A stretch of 64,000 nucleotides of DNA from Phyllobacteriaceae bacterium (GTDB taxonomy: Bacteria; Pseudomonadota; Alphaproteobacteria; Rhizobiales; Rhizobiaceae), in contig PAPF01000013.1 in NCBI GenBank assembly GCA_002708825.1, positions 27,296 through 91,295 of the forward strand. The letters are read 5' to 3'. This document shows, piece after piece, positions 44,866-53,789 of this stretch. Within the stretch, counting starts at the first letter, position 1, and every line of letters starts with the position of its first letter. Below the pieces are notes generated by a model. It made no database searches and was not told the DNA's origin. It saw only the letters and a list, made by a program, of their open reading frames with translations. A program made the translations under genes and the position numbers.

Positions 44866-44890
44866 GGCCCGGCAAATGGTCTGCCGGGCC
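44866..44890. terminator. GC hairpin between convergent sulfotransferase and aldehyde dehydrogenase genes
   Basis: GGCCCGGCA, a seven-base loop and TGCCGGGCC form a perfect 9-bp stem in the 61-base gap between two convergent genes. No T-run follows in either direction, so termination may rely on the hairpin plus other factors. Confidence 0.5.
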
Positions 44891-44899
44891 AGCGCTTGT

Positions 44900-46405
44900 C
44901 TACTTCAGGTCGCCCGGCAACAGGGCTTGCGGCATGTTCTGGTAGCTGACCGGGCGCAGGAAGCGCCGGATCGACAGCGTGCCGACCGAGGTCGCGCCAA
45001 AGTTCGTCGAAGCCGGGTAAGGGCCGCCATGCACCATGGCGTCGCAGACTTCCACCCCCGTCGGGAAACCGTTGGCGAGGATGCGGCCGGCCTTGCGTTC
45101 AAGCACCGGCATCAGTGCCTGGCCATGCGCCGTGTCGCCCTCGTCCATGTGGATGGTGCAGGTCAGCTGGCCATGCAGCGAGCGCGCGATCTGCAGCATC
45201 TCGTCGAAATCGGACACCCGCACGATGAGGCCGAGCGGGCCGAACACCTCCTCGCCCAGAACTTCGTTTGCGAGCCATTCCGTGCCCGTGGTGGCGAAGA
45301 GATAGGGCGTGGCATTGCGCAGGTCGCACATGCTGGTCAGCACTTCCTGAACGCCGGCCGTCCCGGCGATCCGGTCGCGGCCCGCGCGATAGGCCGCTGC
45401 AATCCCGTCGGTCAGCATGGTCTGCGCGCCGATGGGCTCCAGCGCAGCCGTTGCCGCCTCGATGAAGCCATCAGCCTGCGGTCCGTCGAGGACCACGCAA
45501 ATGCCGGGATTGGTGCAGAACTGCCCGGCGCCCATGGTCAACGAACCGGCCCAGCCCTTCGCGATCTCGCCGCCGCGTGCCTTCATGGCTTCGGGCAGCA
45601 GGAACATCGGGTTGACCGAACCCAGTTCGCCGAAGAAGGGAATCGGCTCCGGCCGCCGGGCGCACAGGTCGAACAGCGCGCGCCCGCCGGCCAGCGATCC
45701 GGTGAAGCCGACCGCCTTGATCAGCGGGTGCTGGACGAGTTCCGTGCCCACATCGCGCTTGCCGCCCTGAATGAGCGAGAAGACACCCGGATGGACGCCG
45801 CAGGCCTTGATCGCCGCGTCGATGGCCTGGGCGACGATCTCGCCCGTGCCCGGATGGGCCGAATGGCCCTTGACCACGCCCGGACAGCCGGCCGCCAGTG
45901 CCGCCGCCGTGTCACCGCCCGCCGTCGAGAAGGCCAGCGGGAAGTTGGAAGCGCCGAACACGGCCACGGGGCCGATCGGCCGCTGCACCAGCCTGATGTC
46001 GGGCCGCGGCAGCGGCTGGCGGTCGGGCAGTGCCTCATCGTGGCGCCGGTCGAGGTATTCGCCCTTCAGGATATGGCTTGCGAAGAGGCGAAGCTGGCCG
46101 GTCGTGCGGCCACGTTCGCCGTTGAGGCGCGCCTCCGGCAGGCCGGTTTCCTGCGTGCCGATTTCCGTGATGGCCTCTCCCCGTGCCTCGATCTCGTCGG
46201 CGATGGCGTTGAGGAAGGCGGCGCGCTCTTCGCGCGACGAATAGCCGTAGGACCAGAAGGCTTCTTCCGCCGCCTTCGCTGCCCGGTCCACCAGGTCCGG
46301 CGTGCCCACGGCGAAATCATGCGCCGGCCCGTGTGCCGGTTCCGAGGTGAACGTGGTTTGCGTGGCGACCCATTCGCCGGCAACGAGGTGCTTGCCTGTC
46401 AGCAT
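44900..46405 (-). CDS. Alpha-ketoglutarate semialdehyde (2,5-dioxopentanoate) dehydrogenase
   Basis: 501 residues, aldehyde dehydrogenase superfamily, KGSADH type. Catalytic Cys lies in GAGQFCTNPG and the general base Glu in FFGELGSVNPMF. FGASNFPLAFSTAGGDTAAALAAGCPGVVKGHSAHPGTGE is characteristic of the NADP-type semialdehyde dehydrogenases of sugar-acid pathways. It oxidises 2-oxoglutarate semialdehyde to 2-oxoglutarate, the last step of non-phosphorylative arabinose degradation. The 2-keto-3-deoxyarabonate dehydratase (47344-48261) provides the substrate. It is the last gene of the long chvE operon. Confidence 0.88.
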   Translation of the reverse strand: MLTGKHLVAGEWVATQTTFTSEPAHGPAHDFAVGTPDLVDRAAKAAEEAFWSYGYSSREERAAFLNAIADEIEARGEAITEIGTQETGLPEARLNGERGRTTGQLRLFASHILKGEYLDRRHDEALPDRQPLPRPDIRLVQRPIGPVAVFGASNFPLAFSTAGGDTAAALAAGCPGVVKGHSAHPGTGEIVAQAIDAAIKACGVHPGVFSLIQGGKRDVGTELVQHPLIKAVGFTGSLAGGRALFDLCARRPEPIPFFGELGSVNPMFLLPEAMKARGGEIAKGWAGSLTMGAGQFCTNPGICVVLDGPQADGFIEAATAALEPIGAQTMLTDGIAAAYRAGRDRIAGTAGVQEVLTSMCDLRNATPYLFATTGTEWLANEVLGEEVFGPLGLIVRVSDFDEMLQIARSLHGQLTCTIHMDEGDTAHGQALMPVLERKAGRILANGFPTGVEVCDAMVHGGPYPASTNFGATSVGTLSIRRFLRPVSYQNMPQALLPGDLK

Positions 46406-46430
46406 TTCAAAGTGTCCCTGTGTTTGCGTT

Positions 46431-47327
46431 TCAGGCGTCGAGGCGGAAATCGGTATCCGCCATGCCCTTGAATTGTCCGTCGACGAGATAGGTGTAACCC
46501 GCTCCGGGATCCGCGGCGCGTTTGGCCTCGGAATAGCCCTGCCATGCCGTCGTCACAAGCATGCGATCGAAATCGGGCCCGACAAAACACGGACAACTGG
46601 TTTGTCCGGCGGGTATTTCATAGGTCGCCACGAGCGAGCCGTCGGGCGCGAAGCCGGAGACGGAACCGCCGCCCCAGGCCGCGTTCCACAAGACCCCGTC
46701 CGCATCCATGACGGAACCGTCGAACCAGCCGCCAAGCGGCAGGTCGCTGCCTTTGAGGAACTGTTCCGGCTCGCCCCTCGGCATTCCGTTTTCGGGATCG
46801 AGCGCAACCCGCCACACCTTGTTGGCCCCGGTATCGGCAAAATGCCCGACACTGCCGTCGGGCGAAAAGCAGATCGAATTGGGAATGGAGATACCGTCCC
46901 ACAGCCGCCGCACCGCGCGCCCGTCCGACCAGTAGATCGCACCGGCCGCCCGTTCGGCCGTCTTGCTCATGGTCCCGATCCAGAGCCGGCCGGAGGGATG
47001 CACCCGCCCGTCATTGGAACGGTTGGCGGGCTTGTCGGCTTCCAGTGCCACCAGCAGGTCCAGCGTGCCCGAAGCCACGTCGCGCAGATAGAGCCCGTCC
47101 TCCATTGCCAGCATCTGGCGGCCATCGTCGATGCGCGCGATGACCGACCCCATGCGCGGCAGGTCATGCGCGATTGTCTCGCCGGAGGCAAACCGGTGCT
47201 CATGCAGCCGGCAACCCACGATGTCGAACCAGTAGGCGGTGTCACGGACCCGGTCGTAATGCGGCCCCTCGCCCAGTTCGCAGCACTGCGAAGCCAGCTT
47301 CACGGTATTCGCCTTGACGATGGTCAT
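46431..47327 (-). CDS. SMP-30/gluconolactonase-family sugar lactonase
   Basis: 298 residues of six-bladed beta-propeller. ELGEGPHYDRVRDTAYWFD carries the first metal Glu, NRSNDGRVHPSGRLWIGTM the substrate Asn/Asp pair, ISIPNSICFSPDG the metal Asn and VMDADGVLW the fourth ligand region. It hydrolyses the aldonolactone made by the sugar 1-dehydrogenase encoded at 49894-50853. Its place between the dehydratase and the semialdehyde dehydrogenase suits L-arabinono- or D-galactonolactone. It is only distantly similar to the 317-1213 lactonase. Confidence 0.88.
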   Translation of the reverse strand: MTIVKANTVKLASQCCELGEGPHYDRVRDTAYWFDIVGCRLHEHRFASGETIAHDLPRMGSVIARIDDGRQMLAMEDGLYLRDVASGTLDLLVALEADKPANRSNDGRVHPSGRLWIGTMSKTAERAAGAIYWSDGRAVRRLWDGISIPNSICFSPDGSVGHFADTGANKVWRVALDPENGMPRGEPEQFLKGSDLPLGGWFDGSVMDADGVLWNAAWGGGSVSGFAPDGSLVATYEIPAGQTSCPCFVGPDFDRMLVTTAWQGYSEAKRAADPGAGYTYLVDGQFKGMADTDFRLDA

Positions 47328-47343
47328 CGCGCGTCCCTCCCGC

Positions 47344-48261
47344 TTATTTGCCCCACTTCAGCGCAAGGATGTCGAGGTCGCGCGCCAGTTGCAGCAACCG
47401 CTCGCGCGTGCGTAAAGACATGGGCTTGAGCGGGTGGCGCACATGGTCCGAACCGATCACGCCGCCCTCCTTCATCACCACCTTGGCGGCGCGCAGCCCG
47501 CATTGCCGGTTTTCGTGGTTGATGAGCGGCAGGCAGCGCGTCCAGTGTTCCAGTGCGCCATCCTTGTTGCCCGCCAGGTGTTCGGTGACAATCGGCTTGA
47601 TCCGGTCGGGGAACATGGCCGAGGTCATGGTTCCCGTGCAGCCGGCATCCAGGTCGGCCAGCAGCGTCACTGCCTCCTCGCCGTCGAACGGCCCCACGAC
47701 ATGTTCGCCACCTGCCTCGATCAGCGCCGCCAGCTTGTCGGCGGCAAACGGCACCTCGATCTTGAAATAGGAGACATTTTCCAGTTCGCGCGCCATGCGC
47801 ACCAGCAGATCGACCGGCAGCGGCGCACCCGAAAGCGGCGCATCCTGCACCATGATGGGAATGGAAATGGCGTCGCTCACCGCCTGGAAATGCTCGAAAA
47901 TGCCCTGCGGCGCGGGCACCAGTCCGACGCCGTGGTAAGGCGGCATCATCATGACCATGGATGCCCCCATGGCTTGCGCGTCGCGCGCCCGGCGAACCAC
48001 GATATCTGTATAGAAATGGCTGATCGTCACGATCACCGGCACGCGGCCGGCCGCATGCTCAAGGCTCAGCTTCATCAGCGTTGCGCGTTCCTCGTCGGAC
48101 AGCAGGAACTGCTCGGAATAGTTGGCAAGGATGCAGATTGCATCGACACCCTGGTCGATCATGCAGTCGATGACGCGCTTCATGCCTTCCGTGTCGAGAC
48201 TGCCGTCGTCGTGAAAAGGTGTGGGCGCGACCGGAAGAATGCCGGAAAGCGGGGTTTTCAT
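47344..48261 (-). CDS. L-2-keto-3-deoxyarabonate dehydratase (DapA superfamily)
   Basis: 305 residues, TIM-barrel DHDPS/NAL superfamily. GILPVAPTPFHDDGSLDTEGMKRV, GVDAICILANYSEQFLLSDEER and VPVIVTISHFYTD follow the Azospirillum-type L-KDA dehydratase closely. YFKIE contains the Schiff-base Lys, and WTRCLPLINHENRQCGLRAAK is another shared stretch. It converts L-2-keto-3-deoxyarabonate to 2-oxoglutarate semialdehyde. The pairing with a KGSADH gene and an arabinose/galactose 1-dehydrogenase in the same operon supports the assignment over a generic aldolase. Confidence 0.88.
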   Translation of the reverse strand: MKTPLSGILPVAPTPFHDDGSLDTEGMKRVIDCMIDQGVDAICILANYSEQFLLSDEERATLMKLSLEHAAGRVPVIVTISHFYTDIVVRRARDAQAMGASMVMMMPPYHGVGLVPAPQGIFEHFQAVSDAISIPIMVQDAPLSGAPLPVDLLVRMARELENVSYFKIEVPFAADKLAALIEAGGEHVVGPFDGEEAVTLLADLDAGCTGTMTSAMFPDRIKPIVTEHLAGNKDGALEHWTRCLPLINHENRQCGLRAAKVVMKEGGVIGSDHVRHPLKPMSLRTRERLLQLARDLDILALKWGK

Positions 48262-48350
48262 CTGTCATGTCCTCTCTGCGAAAAGGTGCCGCCAGCGCAT
48301 GGAAGCGGCAAGGAGTTGGTCGCGATGCGGCCCTGCCGGCCTGAAAAAAG

Positions 48351-48956
48351 TCATCGCGCCGCACCGTCAAAGGCCGCGACAATGGCACGCGCCCGTTCGC
48401 CAACGGTCGCGGCATCGTCGCCCGGCCGGTAGAGCGCCGAACCGATGCCGAACCCGGCAGCGCCCGCAGCCAGCCAGTCACCGAAATTATCTGCCGATGC
48501 GCCGCCCACCGCGAAGACCTCGACATCCGGCGGCAGCACCGCCTTGATCGCTTTCAATCCGTCCGGTCCGGCAAGCGATGCAGGGAACAGCTTCAATGCC
48601 TTCGCGCCGGCCCGGATCGCGGCAAAGCACTCCGTCGGGGTAAAGACGCCGGGCATGGAGACCATCCCGTGCTCCAGTGTCCGCGCGATGACCTGCGGCT
48701 CGCAATTGGGCGACACGACAAGGCGCCCGCCCGCGCCCCGCACATGATCCACCTGTTCGGGCGTCAGCACGGTGCCCGCGCCGATCAGCGCCCGGTCGCC
48801 AAAGGCGCCGGCAAGGCGGGCGATGCTGTCCAGCGGCTCGGGCGAATTGAGCGGGACCTCGATCATGGAGAAGCCGGCTTCGATGAGCGCCGCGCCGACG
48901 TCCACCGCTTCGCCGGGACGGATACCCCTCAGGATGGCCACAAGCTTGCGCATCAA
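48351..48956 (-). CDS. dgoA: 2-dehydro-3-deoxy-6-phosphogalactonate aldolase
   Basis: 201 residues, KDPG/KDPGal aldolase family. The catalytic Glu is in GFSMIEVPLNSP (ILRG precedes it), and the Schiff-base Lys is in AGAKALKLFPAS. VPLNSP rather than ITLRTP marks the galactonate type. It splits 2-keto-3-deoxy-6-phosphogalactonate to pyruvate and glyceraldehyde 3-phosphate. The start overlaps the kinase stop by four bases, so the kinase-aldolase pair is translationally coupled. An 89-base gap follows before the dehydratase gene. Confidence 0.93.
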   Translation of the reverse strand: MMRKLVAILRGIRPGEAVDVGAALIEAGFSMIEVPLNSPEPLDSIARLAGAFGDRALIGAGTVLTPEQVDHVRGAGGRLVVSPNCEPQVIARTLEHGMVSMPGVFTPTECFAAIRAGAKALKLFPASLAGPDGLKAIKAVLPPDVEVFAVGGASADNFGDWLAAGAAGFGIGSALYRPGDDAATVGERARAIVAAFDGAAR

Positions 48957-49888
48957 CCCTTGCTCCCGTCGAGTTCAGCCCGCACGGCTGTCAGTCCGGC
49001 CAGCGTCAACGCCTCCCCGTCTTCCGGCACGGCCTGCGCGCCAACAAGGTCGATGGCTTGCGCATAGCGCGCGACGAGCGGACCCGCGCCGACGACATGG
49101 ACCGCGCCCGCCTTCCAGTATTCGCCCATTGCCGCGAGTTCCGCGCCGATCAGCAGACCGGAAAGGCGCGCCCGGCAAACCGCCGGTGACGCATCGTCCA
49201 GCAGCGCCATGGCCCGCACCGAGAACAGCGCCGCGGTCAGCGTTTCCGGCGCGGCGATCATTTCGCGCACCGCGGCGGCAAACACCTCCTCGTCATGCCC
49301 GTCGCCAGCCGCCGAATGGCGCAGCACGGAGCGTTCAGCCATGAGCGCGAAGATCTCGCCCGTCATCACGGTGGAAAACGCGGTGACGCGCCCGCCTGCC
49401 AGCCGAACCCACTTGCTGTGCGTGCCCGGCATGCAGACGATTCCATCGCTGACACCGATGGCCGAGACGAGGCCCGCCAGTTGCGTTTCCTCGCCGCGAA
49501 TCACGTCTGCGGGATCGTCCTGGCAGATGCCCGGCACGATCCTGACCTCGATCCGCCGGTCGCGCGTGGAAACGGTGGTCAGCCCCGTGCCGCTCGCCGG
49601 CCGGCACGGCGCCTTGCGGTAGGCAGCTTCCTTCCAGCCCTGGCGTGCGCCGGCCATGCCGCAGACGATGACCGGCACCGCCTTTTTATGCCCGTCGAGC
49701 CAGCCGCCAGCCAGGCGAAGCAGCGCCGCCTCGTAGGCGTCAGGTCCCGAGAGCGTATCCATGCCTTCCGGTGAAGAGACCCGATCCAGTACCCGGCCCT
49801 TGGCGTCGAGCGCCCAGACGCGCAGCGCAGTGGTGCCCCAGTCCACGGCGATCCAGTCCAGTCCGGCCATTGTCTGTTTCTGCGGCAT
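48953..49888 (-). CDS. dgoK: 2-dehydro-3-deoxygalactonokinase
   Basis: 311 residues from ATG 49888, five bases after the dehydrogenase stop; a second Met (49870) is possible. IAVDWGTTALRVWALD is the N-terminal ATP-binding motif of DgoK. CGMAGARQGWKEAAY, GEETQLAG and CMPGTHSKWVRLAGGRVTAFSTVMTGE are further diagnostic stretches. It phosphorylates 2-keto-3-deoxygalactonate for the aldolase encoded next, completing the De Ley-Doudoroff pathway. A longer open frame upstream is a shadow of the dehydrogenase gene. Confidence 0.93.
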   Translation of the reverse strand: MPQKQTMAGLDWIAVDWGTTALRVWALDAKGRVLDRVSSPEGMDTLSGPDAYEAALLRLAGGWLDGHKKAVPVIVCGMAGARQGWKEAAYRKAPCRPASGTGLTTVSTRDRRIEVRIVPGICQDDPADVIRGEETQLAGLVSAIGVSDGIVCMPGTHSKWVRLAGGRVTAFSTVMTGEIFALMAERSVLRHSAAGDGHDEEVFAAAVREMIAAPETLTAALFSVRAMALLDDASPAVCRARLSGLLIGAELAAMGEYWKAGAVHVVGAGPLVARYAQAIDLVGAQAVPEDGEALTLAGLTAVRAELDGSKG

Positions 49889-49893
49889 CGTCC

Positions 49894-50853
49894 CTACTCG
49901 ATGAATGGTTCGACGGTCACGCGCCTGCCGAGCAGGAAGGCGTCGGCAACATGCGCCATGGGGGAGAGATCCATGTCGATACCGCCCGCCCGCACCAGCG
50001 CCGCCATCCTGGCATAAAGCCGGGCATATTCGCCGCCCAGCAGCGGATTGCTCCCGTCTCCGGTTTCCTCCAGCGCCGCCGACGCTGCCTGCAGCTTTCC
50101 GTCGATGGCAAGTTTCGCCCCGCCTTCCGACAGCACCAGCAGGCCCTGGTCCGTCTCGATCTCCATGGTCCAGATCTGCTCGCCCTCCTGGCGGAAGTCC
50201 ATCTCCGCCGTCACGGTTCCATGCGGGTGATGGAACGCCACATTCGCGGCAATCGGCGTCTCGCAGTTTTCTGGAAAGAACAGTTCTCCGCCGGTCACGT
50301 GGATCGGGTCGGCCAGGATTTCCGTCACGATCGACAGCGCATTGATGCCCGGATCGAACACGCCGAGCCCGCCGGCCTGCCAGATCCAGGCCTGGCCCGG
50401 ATGCCAGCGGCGAACGTCCTCCTTCCAGATGACGCGAAGGCTTTTCAGCCGCTTGTCCTTGAGCCAGGCCTTGGCCGGCGCCACCATGGCCGCCTCGCGC
50501 GAATGCCAAGTCGCATAGATCGACACACCTGCGTCGCGCGCCATGGCTTCCAGCGCGCGCGCCTCCGAAAGCGATGCGCCGGGCGGCTTCTCCAGCATGA
50601 CATTTCGTCCGGCCCGGATGGCCTGGGCAGCGAATTCGAAGCGCGGCACCGGCGGCAGGCAGAGCGACACGGTCCCGATATCCGGCCGCTCGGCCAGAAG
50701 CTGCGCGAAATCGCGATAGGAGGGCACGCCCTCGACCTCGCCTTCCCGCGAGAAGGTGGCAGCCAGTTCCCAGTCGGGCGACGCAGCGATCATCGGCACA
50801 TGCTGGTCGCGGGCAATCTTGCCGATGCCCAGAAGGGCGATCTTCATGGTCAT
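49894..50853 (-). CDS. D-galactose / L-arabinose 1-dehydrogenase (Gfo/Idh/MocA family)
   Basis: 319 residues. The Rossmann start MKIALLGIGKIARDQHVPMIAASPDW, EKPPGASLSEARALE (the EKP Lys is catalytic) and WKEDVRRWHPGQAWIWQAGGLGVFDPGINALSIVT match the Azospirillum arabinose/galactose 1-dehydrogenase signature closely. It oxidises the aldopyranose to the lactone with NAD(P). It feeds both the galactonate branch (DgoK/DgoA) and the arabinonate branch (dehydratase/KGSADH) of this operon. Dual specificity would explain why both branches are cotranscribed. Confidence 0.9.
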   Translation of the reverse strand: MTMKIALLGIGKIARDQHVPMIAASPDWELAATFSREGEVEGVPSYRDFAQLLAERPDIGTVSLCLPPVPRFEFAAQAIRAGRNVMLEKPPGASLSEARALEAMARDAGVSIYATWHSREAAMVAPAKAWLKDKRLKSLRVIWKEDVRRWHPGQAWIWQAGGLGVFDPGINALSIVTEILADPIHVTGGELFFPENCETPIAANVAFHHPHGTVTAEMDFRQEGEQIWTMEIETDQGLLVLSEGGAKLAIDGKLQAASAALEETGDGSNPLLGGEYARLYARMAALVRAGGIDMDLSPMAHVADAFLLGRRVTVEPFIE

Positions 50854-50911
50854 GCGATAGCGTCCTTGTCGTCTCTGCGCCGCCGGCCGGCCGTGGCTGG
50901 CGGCACGCCGG

Positions 50912-52162
50912 TCAGCCCTGCTTCTGCTTGTTGTAGACGTCGAAGATGACGGCTGCGAGCAGCACGAGGCCCTTGATCATCTGCTGGTAATCGATGCCGA
51001 TGCCCATGATCGACATGCCGTTGTTGAGCACGCCCATCAGGAAGGCGCCGACCACGGCGCCGATGATCGTGCCGACACCGCCGGACATGGAGGCCCCGCC
51101 GATGAAAACGGCCGCGATCACGTCGAGTTCCAGCGCGAAACCCGCCTTCGGCGTGGCGGTGTTGAGCCGTGCGGCGAACACCAGGCCGGCGATAGCCGCC
51201 AGAACGCCCATGTTGACGAAGGCCAGGAAGGTCAGCCGCTCCGTCTTGATGCCGGACAGCTTGGCCGCCTTCTCATTGCCGCCGAGCGCATAGACCCGAC
51301 GGCCGATGACCGTCTTTTCGGTGATGAAGGCATAGATGATGGTCAGCACGCCCATGGTAAGCAGCACGTTCGGCAGGCCGCGGAAGGTCGACAGCTTGTA
51401 CATGATGAAGATCAGCGCGAAGGCGACGATGGCGTTGCGCGCGATGAAGAAGCTGCGCGGCTCGTCCTCGATGCCATAGGCCTTGTTGCGCGCCCGCTGG
51501 CGCAGGCCGAGCCACAGGATGACCGCCACGATGACCGCACCCGAGAAAAGCGCCAGCACGTTGACCTTGCGTGCATCGAACAGGCCGGCCAGGCTCTCGC
51601 CCATTCCCGCAGGGAAAATGTCCGGCACGAAACCGTTGGCGATGACCTGGAACTCGCGCGGGAACGGGCCGACCGACTGGCCCTCAAGCAGCCAGAGCGA
51701 GAGCCCGCGAAAGACCAGCATGCCGGCCAGCGTGACGATGAAGGACGGGATCTTCCAGTAGGCCACCCAGTAGCCTTGCGCCGCGCCGATGAGCCCGCCT
51801 GCCACGATGCAGGTGATGATGGTGACCGACACCGGCTGGTCGAAATTGACGATCATTACCGCGGCCAGCGCGCCGATGAAGCCCATGACCGAGCCGACCG
51901 ACAGGTCGATATTGCCCGACACGATGACGATCAGCATGCCGAGCGCCATGATGACGATGTAGGAATTCTGGAGCAGGAGGTTGGTGATGTTCACCGGCCT
52001 CAGCAGGGTACCGTCCGCCACGATCTGGAAGAAAACCATGATCGCGATGAGCGCGAACAGAAGGCCGTATTCGCGCATGTGCCTGACAAGATAGGCCCCG
52101 ATGCCCATGGGTTTTGCCTTTGGTGCGGCAGCTTCGCCGCCGGAACCGTGAACCGAGTCCAT
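50912..52162 (-). CDS. gguB: Sugar ABC transporter permease GguB
   Basis: 416 residues with about ten to twelve hydrophobic segments, MglC/RbsC (BPD_transp_2) family. GNIDLSVGSVMGFIGALAAVMI and the coupling loop GRRVYALGGNEKAAKLSGIKTERL identify the sugar permeases. It has the larger size and insertion (residues about 190-270) of the XylH/MmsB-GguB group. With GguA and ChvE it forms a high-affinity galactose/arabinose/xylose importer. It follows gguA by 15 bases. Confidence 0.92.
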   Translation of the reverse strand: MDSVHGSGGEAAAPKAKPMGIGAYLVRHMREYGLLFALIAIMVFFQIVADGTLLRPVNITNLLLQNSYIVIMALGMLIVIVSGNIDLSVGSVMGFIGALAAVMIVNFDQPVSVTIITCIVAGGLIGAAQGYWVAYWKIPSFIVTLAGMLVFRGLSLWLLEGQSVGPFPREFQVIANGFVPDIFPAGMGESLAGLFDARKVNVLALFSGAVIVAVILWLGLRQRARNKAYGIEDEPRSFFIARNAIVAFALIFIMYKLSTFRGLPNVLLTMGVLTIIYAFITEKTVIGRRVYALGGNEKAAKLSGIKTERLTFLAFVNMGVLAAIAGLVFAARLNTATPKAGFALELDVIAAVFIGGASMSGGVGTIIGAVVGAFLMGVLNNGMSIMGIGIDYQQMIKGLVLLAAVIFDVYNKQKQG

Positions 52163-52177
52163 CGATACTGCCTCCCC

Positions 52178-53698
52178 TTAATCCGTGACGATGAGCGACA
52201 TGATGCGCTCCTGGCTTGCTTCCGCCGCATCCAGTTCGCCGACGAATTCGCCCTCGTTCATCACATAGATGCGGTCGCACATGCCCAGCATTTCCGGCAT
52301 TTCCGACGAGATCATCAGGACGCCCTTGCCGTCGGCCGACAGCGCATTGATGATACCGTAGATCTCGAACTTCGCACCCACGTCGATACCGCGCGTCGGC
52401 TCGTCGAGGATCAGCACTTCCGGTCCGGCGAAAAGCCATTTCGACAGCACCACCTTCTGCTGGTTGCCGCCCGACAGGTTGACCACCTTCTGGAACACCG
52501 ACGGCGTGCGGATGTTCATGGCGCCACGGTAATTCTCCGCCACGCGCGTTTCCGCCGATTCCGAGATCACGCCCCTGGCCGAGACCGCCGGCAGGTTGGT
52601 CAGCGTGATGTTGCGCTGGATCGTCTCGTCGAGCACCAGGCCGAGCGACTTGCGGTCCTCGGTAACATAGGCAAGCCCGGCCGCGATCGCCCGGTCGACA
52701 CGCGAGACATCCGCGGGCTTGCCGCGAATGAGCACCTCGCCGGAGATGTTGCGGCCGTAGGACCGGCCGAAAATACTCATCGCCAGTTCGGTGCGCCCTG
52801 CCCCCATCAGCCCGGCAATGCCGACGACCTCGCCGGCCCGTACCGTCAGGCTCGCGTCGCGGATCACCTGCCGGTCGGCATGTTCGGGATGCCAGACGTT
52901 CCAGCCGCGCACCTCGAAGATGACCTCGCCGGCGCGCCGCTCGCGCTCGGGATAGCGGTGCGCCATGTCGCGCCCCACCATGTCGCGCACGATACGGTCC
53001 TCGGTGATCGCCTCGCGGCGTGCATCCAGCGTGGAAATCGTTGTTCCGTCGCGAATGACCGTGACGCGGTCGGCGATGCGGCGCACCTCGTTGAGCTTGT
53101 GGCTGATGATGATCGAGGTCACGCCCTGCGCCTTGAGTTCGAGCAGGAGATCAAGCAGTGCCTGGCTGTCGCTCTCCGAAAGCGCCGCCGTCGGCTCGTC
53201 GAGGATGAGCAGGCGCACGTCCTTGGACAGCGCCTTGGCGATCTCGACCAGTTGCTGCTTGCCGACGCCCAGCTTGTCGACCAGCGTACCCGGCGGCTCC
53301 GACAGGCCGACTTTCTTCAGCAGCGCCTCGGTGCGCCGGAAGGTCTCGCGCCAGTCGATCATGCCGCCGCTGGCGCGCTCGTTGCCGAGGAAGATGTTCT
53401 CCGCGATGGACAGCAGCGGGACCAGCGCCAGTTCCTGGTGAATGATGATGATGCCGACGTTTTCGCTGTCGGAAATCCCCGAAAAGGCCGCCACAGCGCC
53501 GTCATAGACGATATCGCCCTCGTAGGATCCGGCGGGATAGACCCCGGACAGGACCTTCATCAGGGTCGATTTTCCGGCCCCGTTTTCGCCGACAAGGGCA
53601 TGGATTTCGCCTTCCTCCACGGTCAGGTTGACCGTGTCCAGCGCCTTGACGCCGGGAAAGGTCTTGGTGATCGACCGCATTTCGAGCAGCGTCGCCAT
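52178..53698 (-). CDS. gguA: Sugar ABC transporter ATP-binding protein GguA
   Basis: 506 residues with two nucleotide-binding domains. The first has [31 protein letters not shown] and [15 protein letters not shown]. The second has the degenerate [16 protein letters not shown], then [16 protein letters not shown] and [20 protein letters not shown]. This asymmetric pattern is normal for MglA/RbsA-type proteins. It energises uptake through GguB. A strong hairpin lies between chvE and this gene and may lower its expression relative to the binding protein. Confidence 0.93.
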   Translation of the reverse strand: MATLLEMRSITKTFPGVKALDTVNLTVEEGEIHALVGENGAGKSTLMKVLSGVYPAGSYEGDIVYDGAVAAFSGISDSENVGIIIIHQELALVPLLSIAENIFLGNERASGGMIDWRETFRRTEALLKKVGLSEPPGTLVDKLGVGKQQLVEIAKALSKDVRLLILDEPTAALSESDSQALLDLLLELKAQGVTSIIISHKLNEVRRIADRVTVIRDGTTISTLDARREAITEDRIVRDMVGRDMAHRYPERERRAGEVIFEVRGWNVWHPEHADRQVIRDASLTVRAGEVVGIAGLMGAGRTELAMSIFGRSYGRNISGEVLIRGKPADVSRVDRAIAAGLAYVTEDRKSLGLVLDETIQRNITLTNLPAVSARGVISESAETRVAENYRGAMNIRTPSVFQKVVNLSGGNQQKVVLSKWLFAGPEVLILDEPTRGIDVGAKFEIYGIINALSADGKGVLMISSEMPEMLGMCDRIYVMNEGEFVGELDAAEASQERIMSLIVTD

Positions 53699-53740
53699 GG
53701 TTCGGGCCCCGGATGGAAAAATGAAGCAGTGGACCGGAAA

Positions 53741-53763
53741 CCCGCGCGGCTTAGCCGCGCGGG
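53741..53763. terminator. Intercistronic hairpin between chvE and gguA
   Basis: CCCGCGCGGC, loop TTA and GCCGCGCGGG form a perfect 10-bp stem. On the leftward transcript it is followed by TTTCC. It most likely acts as a partial terminator or 3'-end stabiliser that keeps chvE mRNA in excess over gguAB, as is common for binding-protein genes. Confidence 0.65.
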
Positions 53764-53789
53764 CGTCCGTATTCCTCAGGAAGAGGAGG

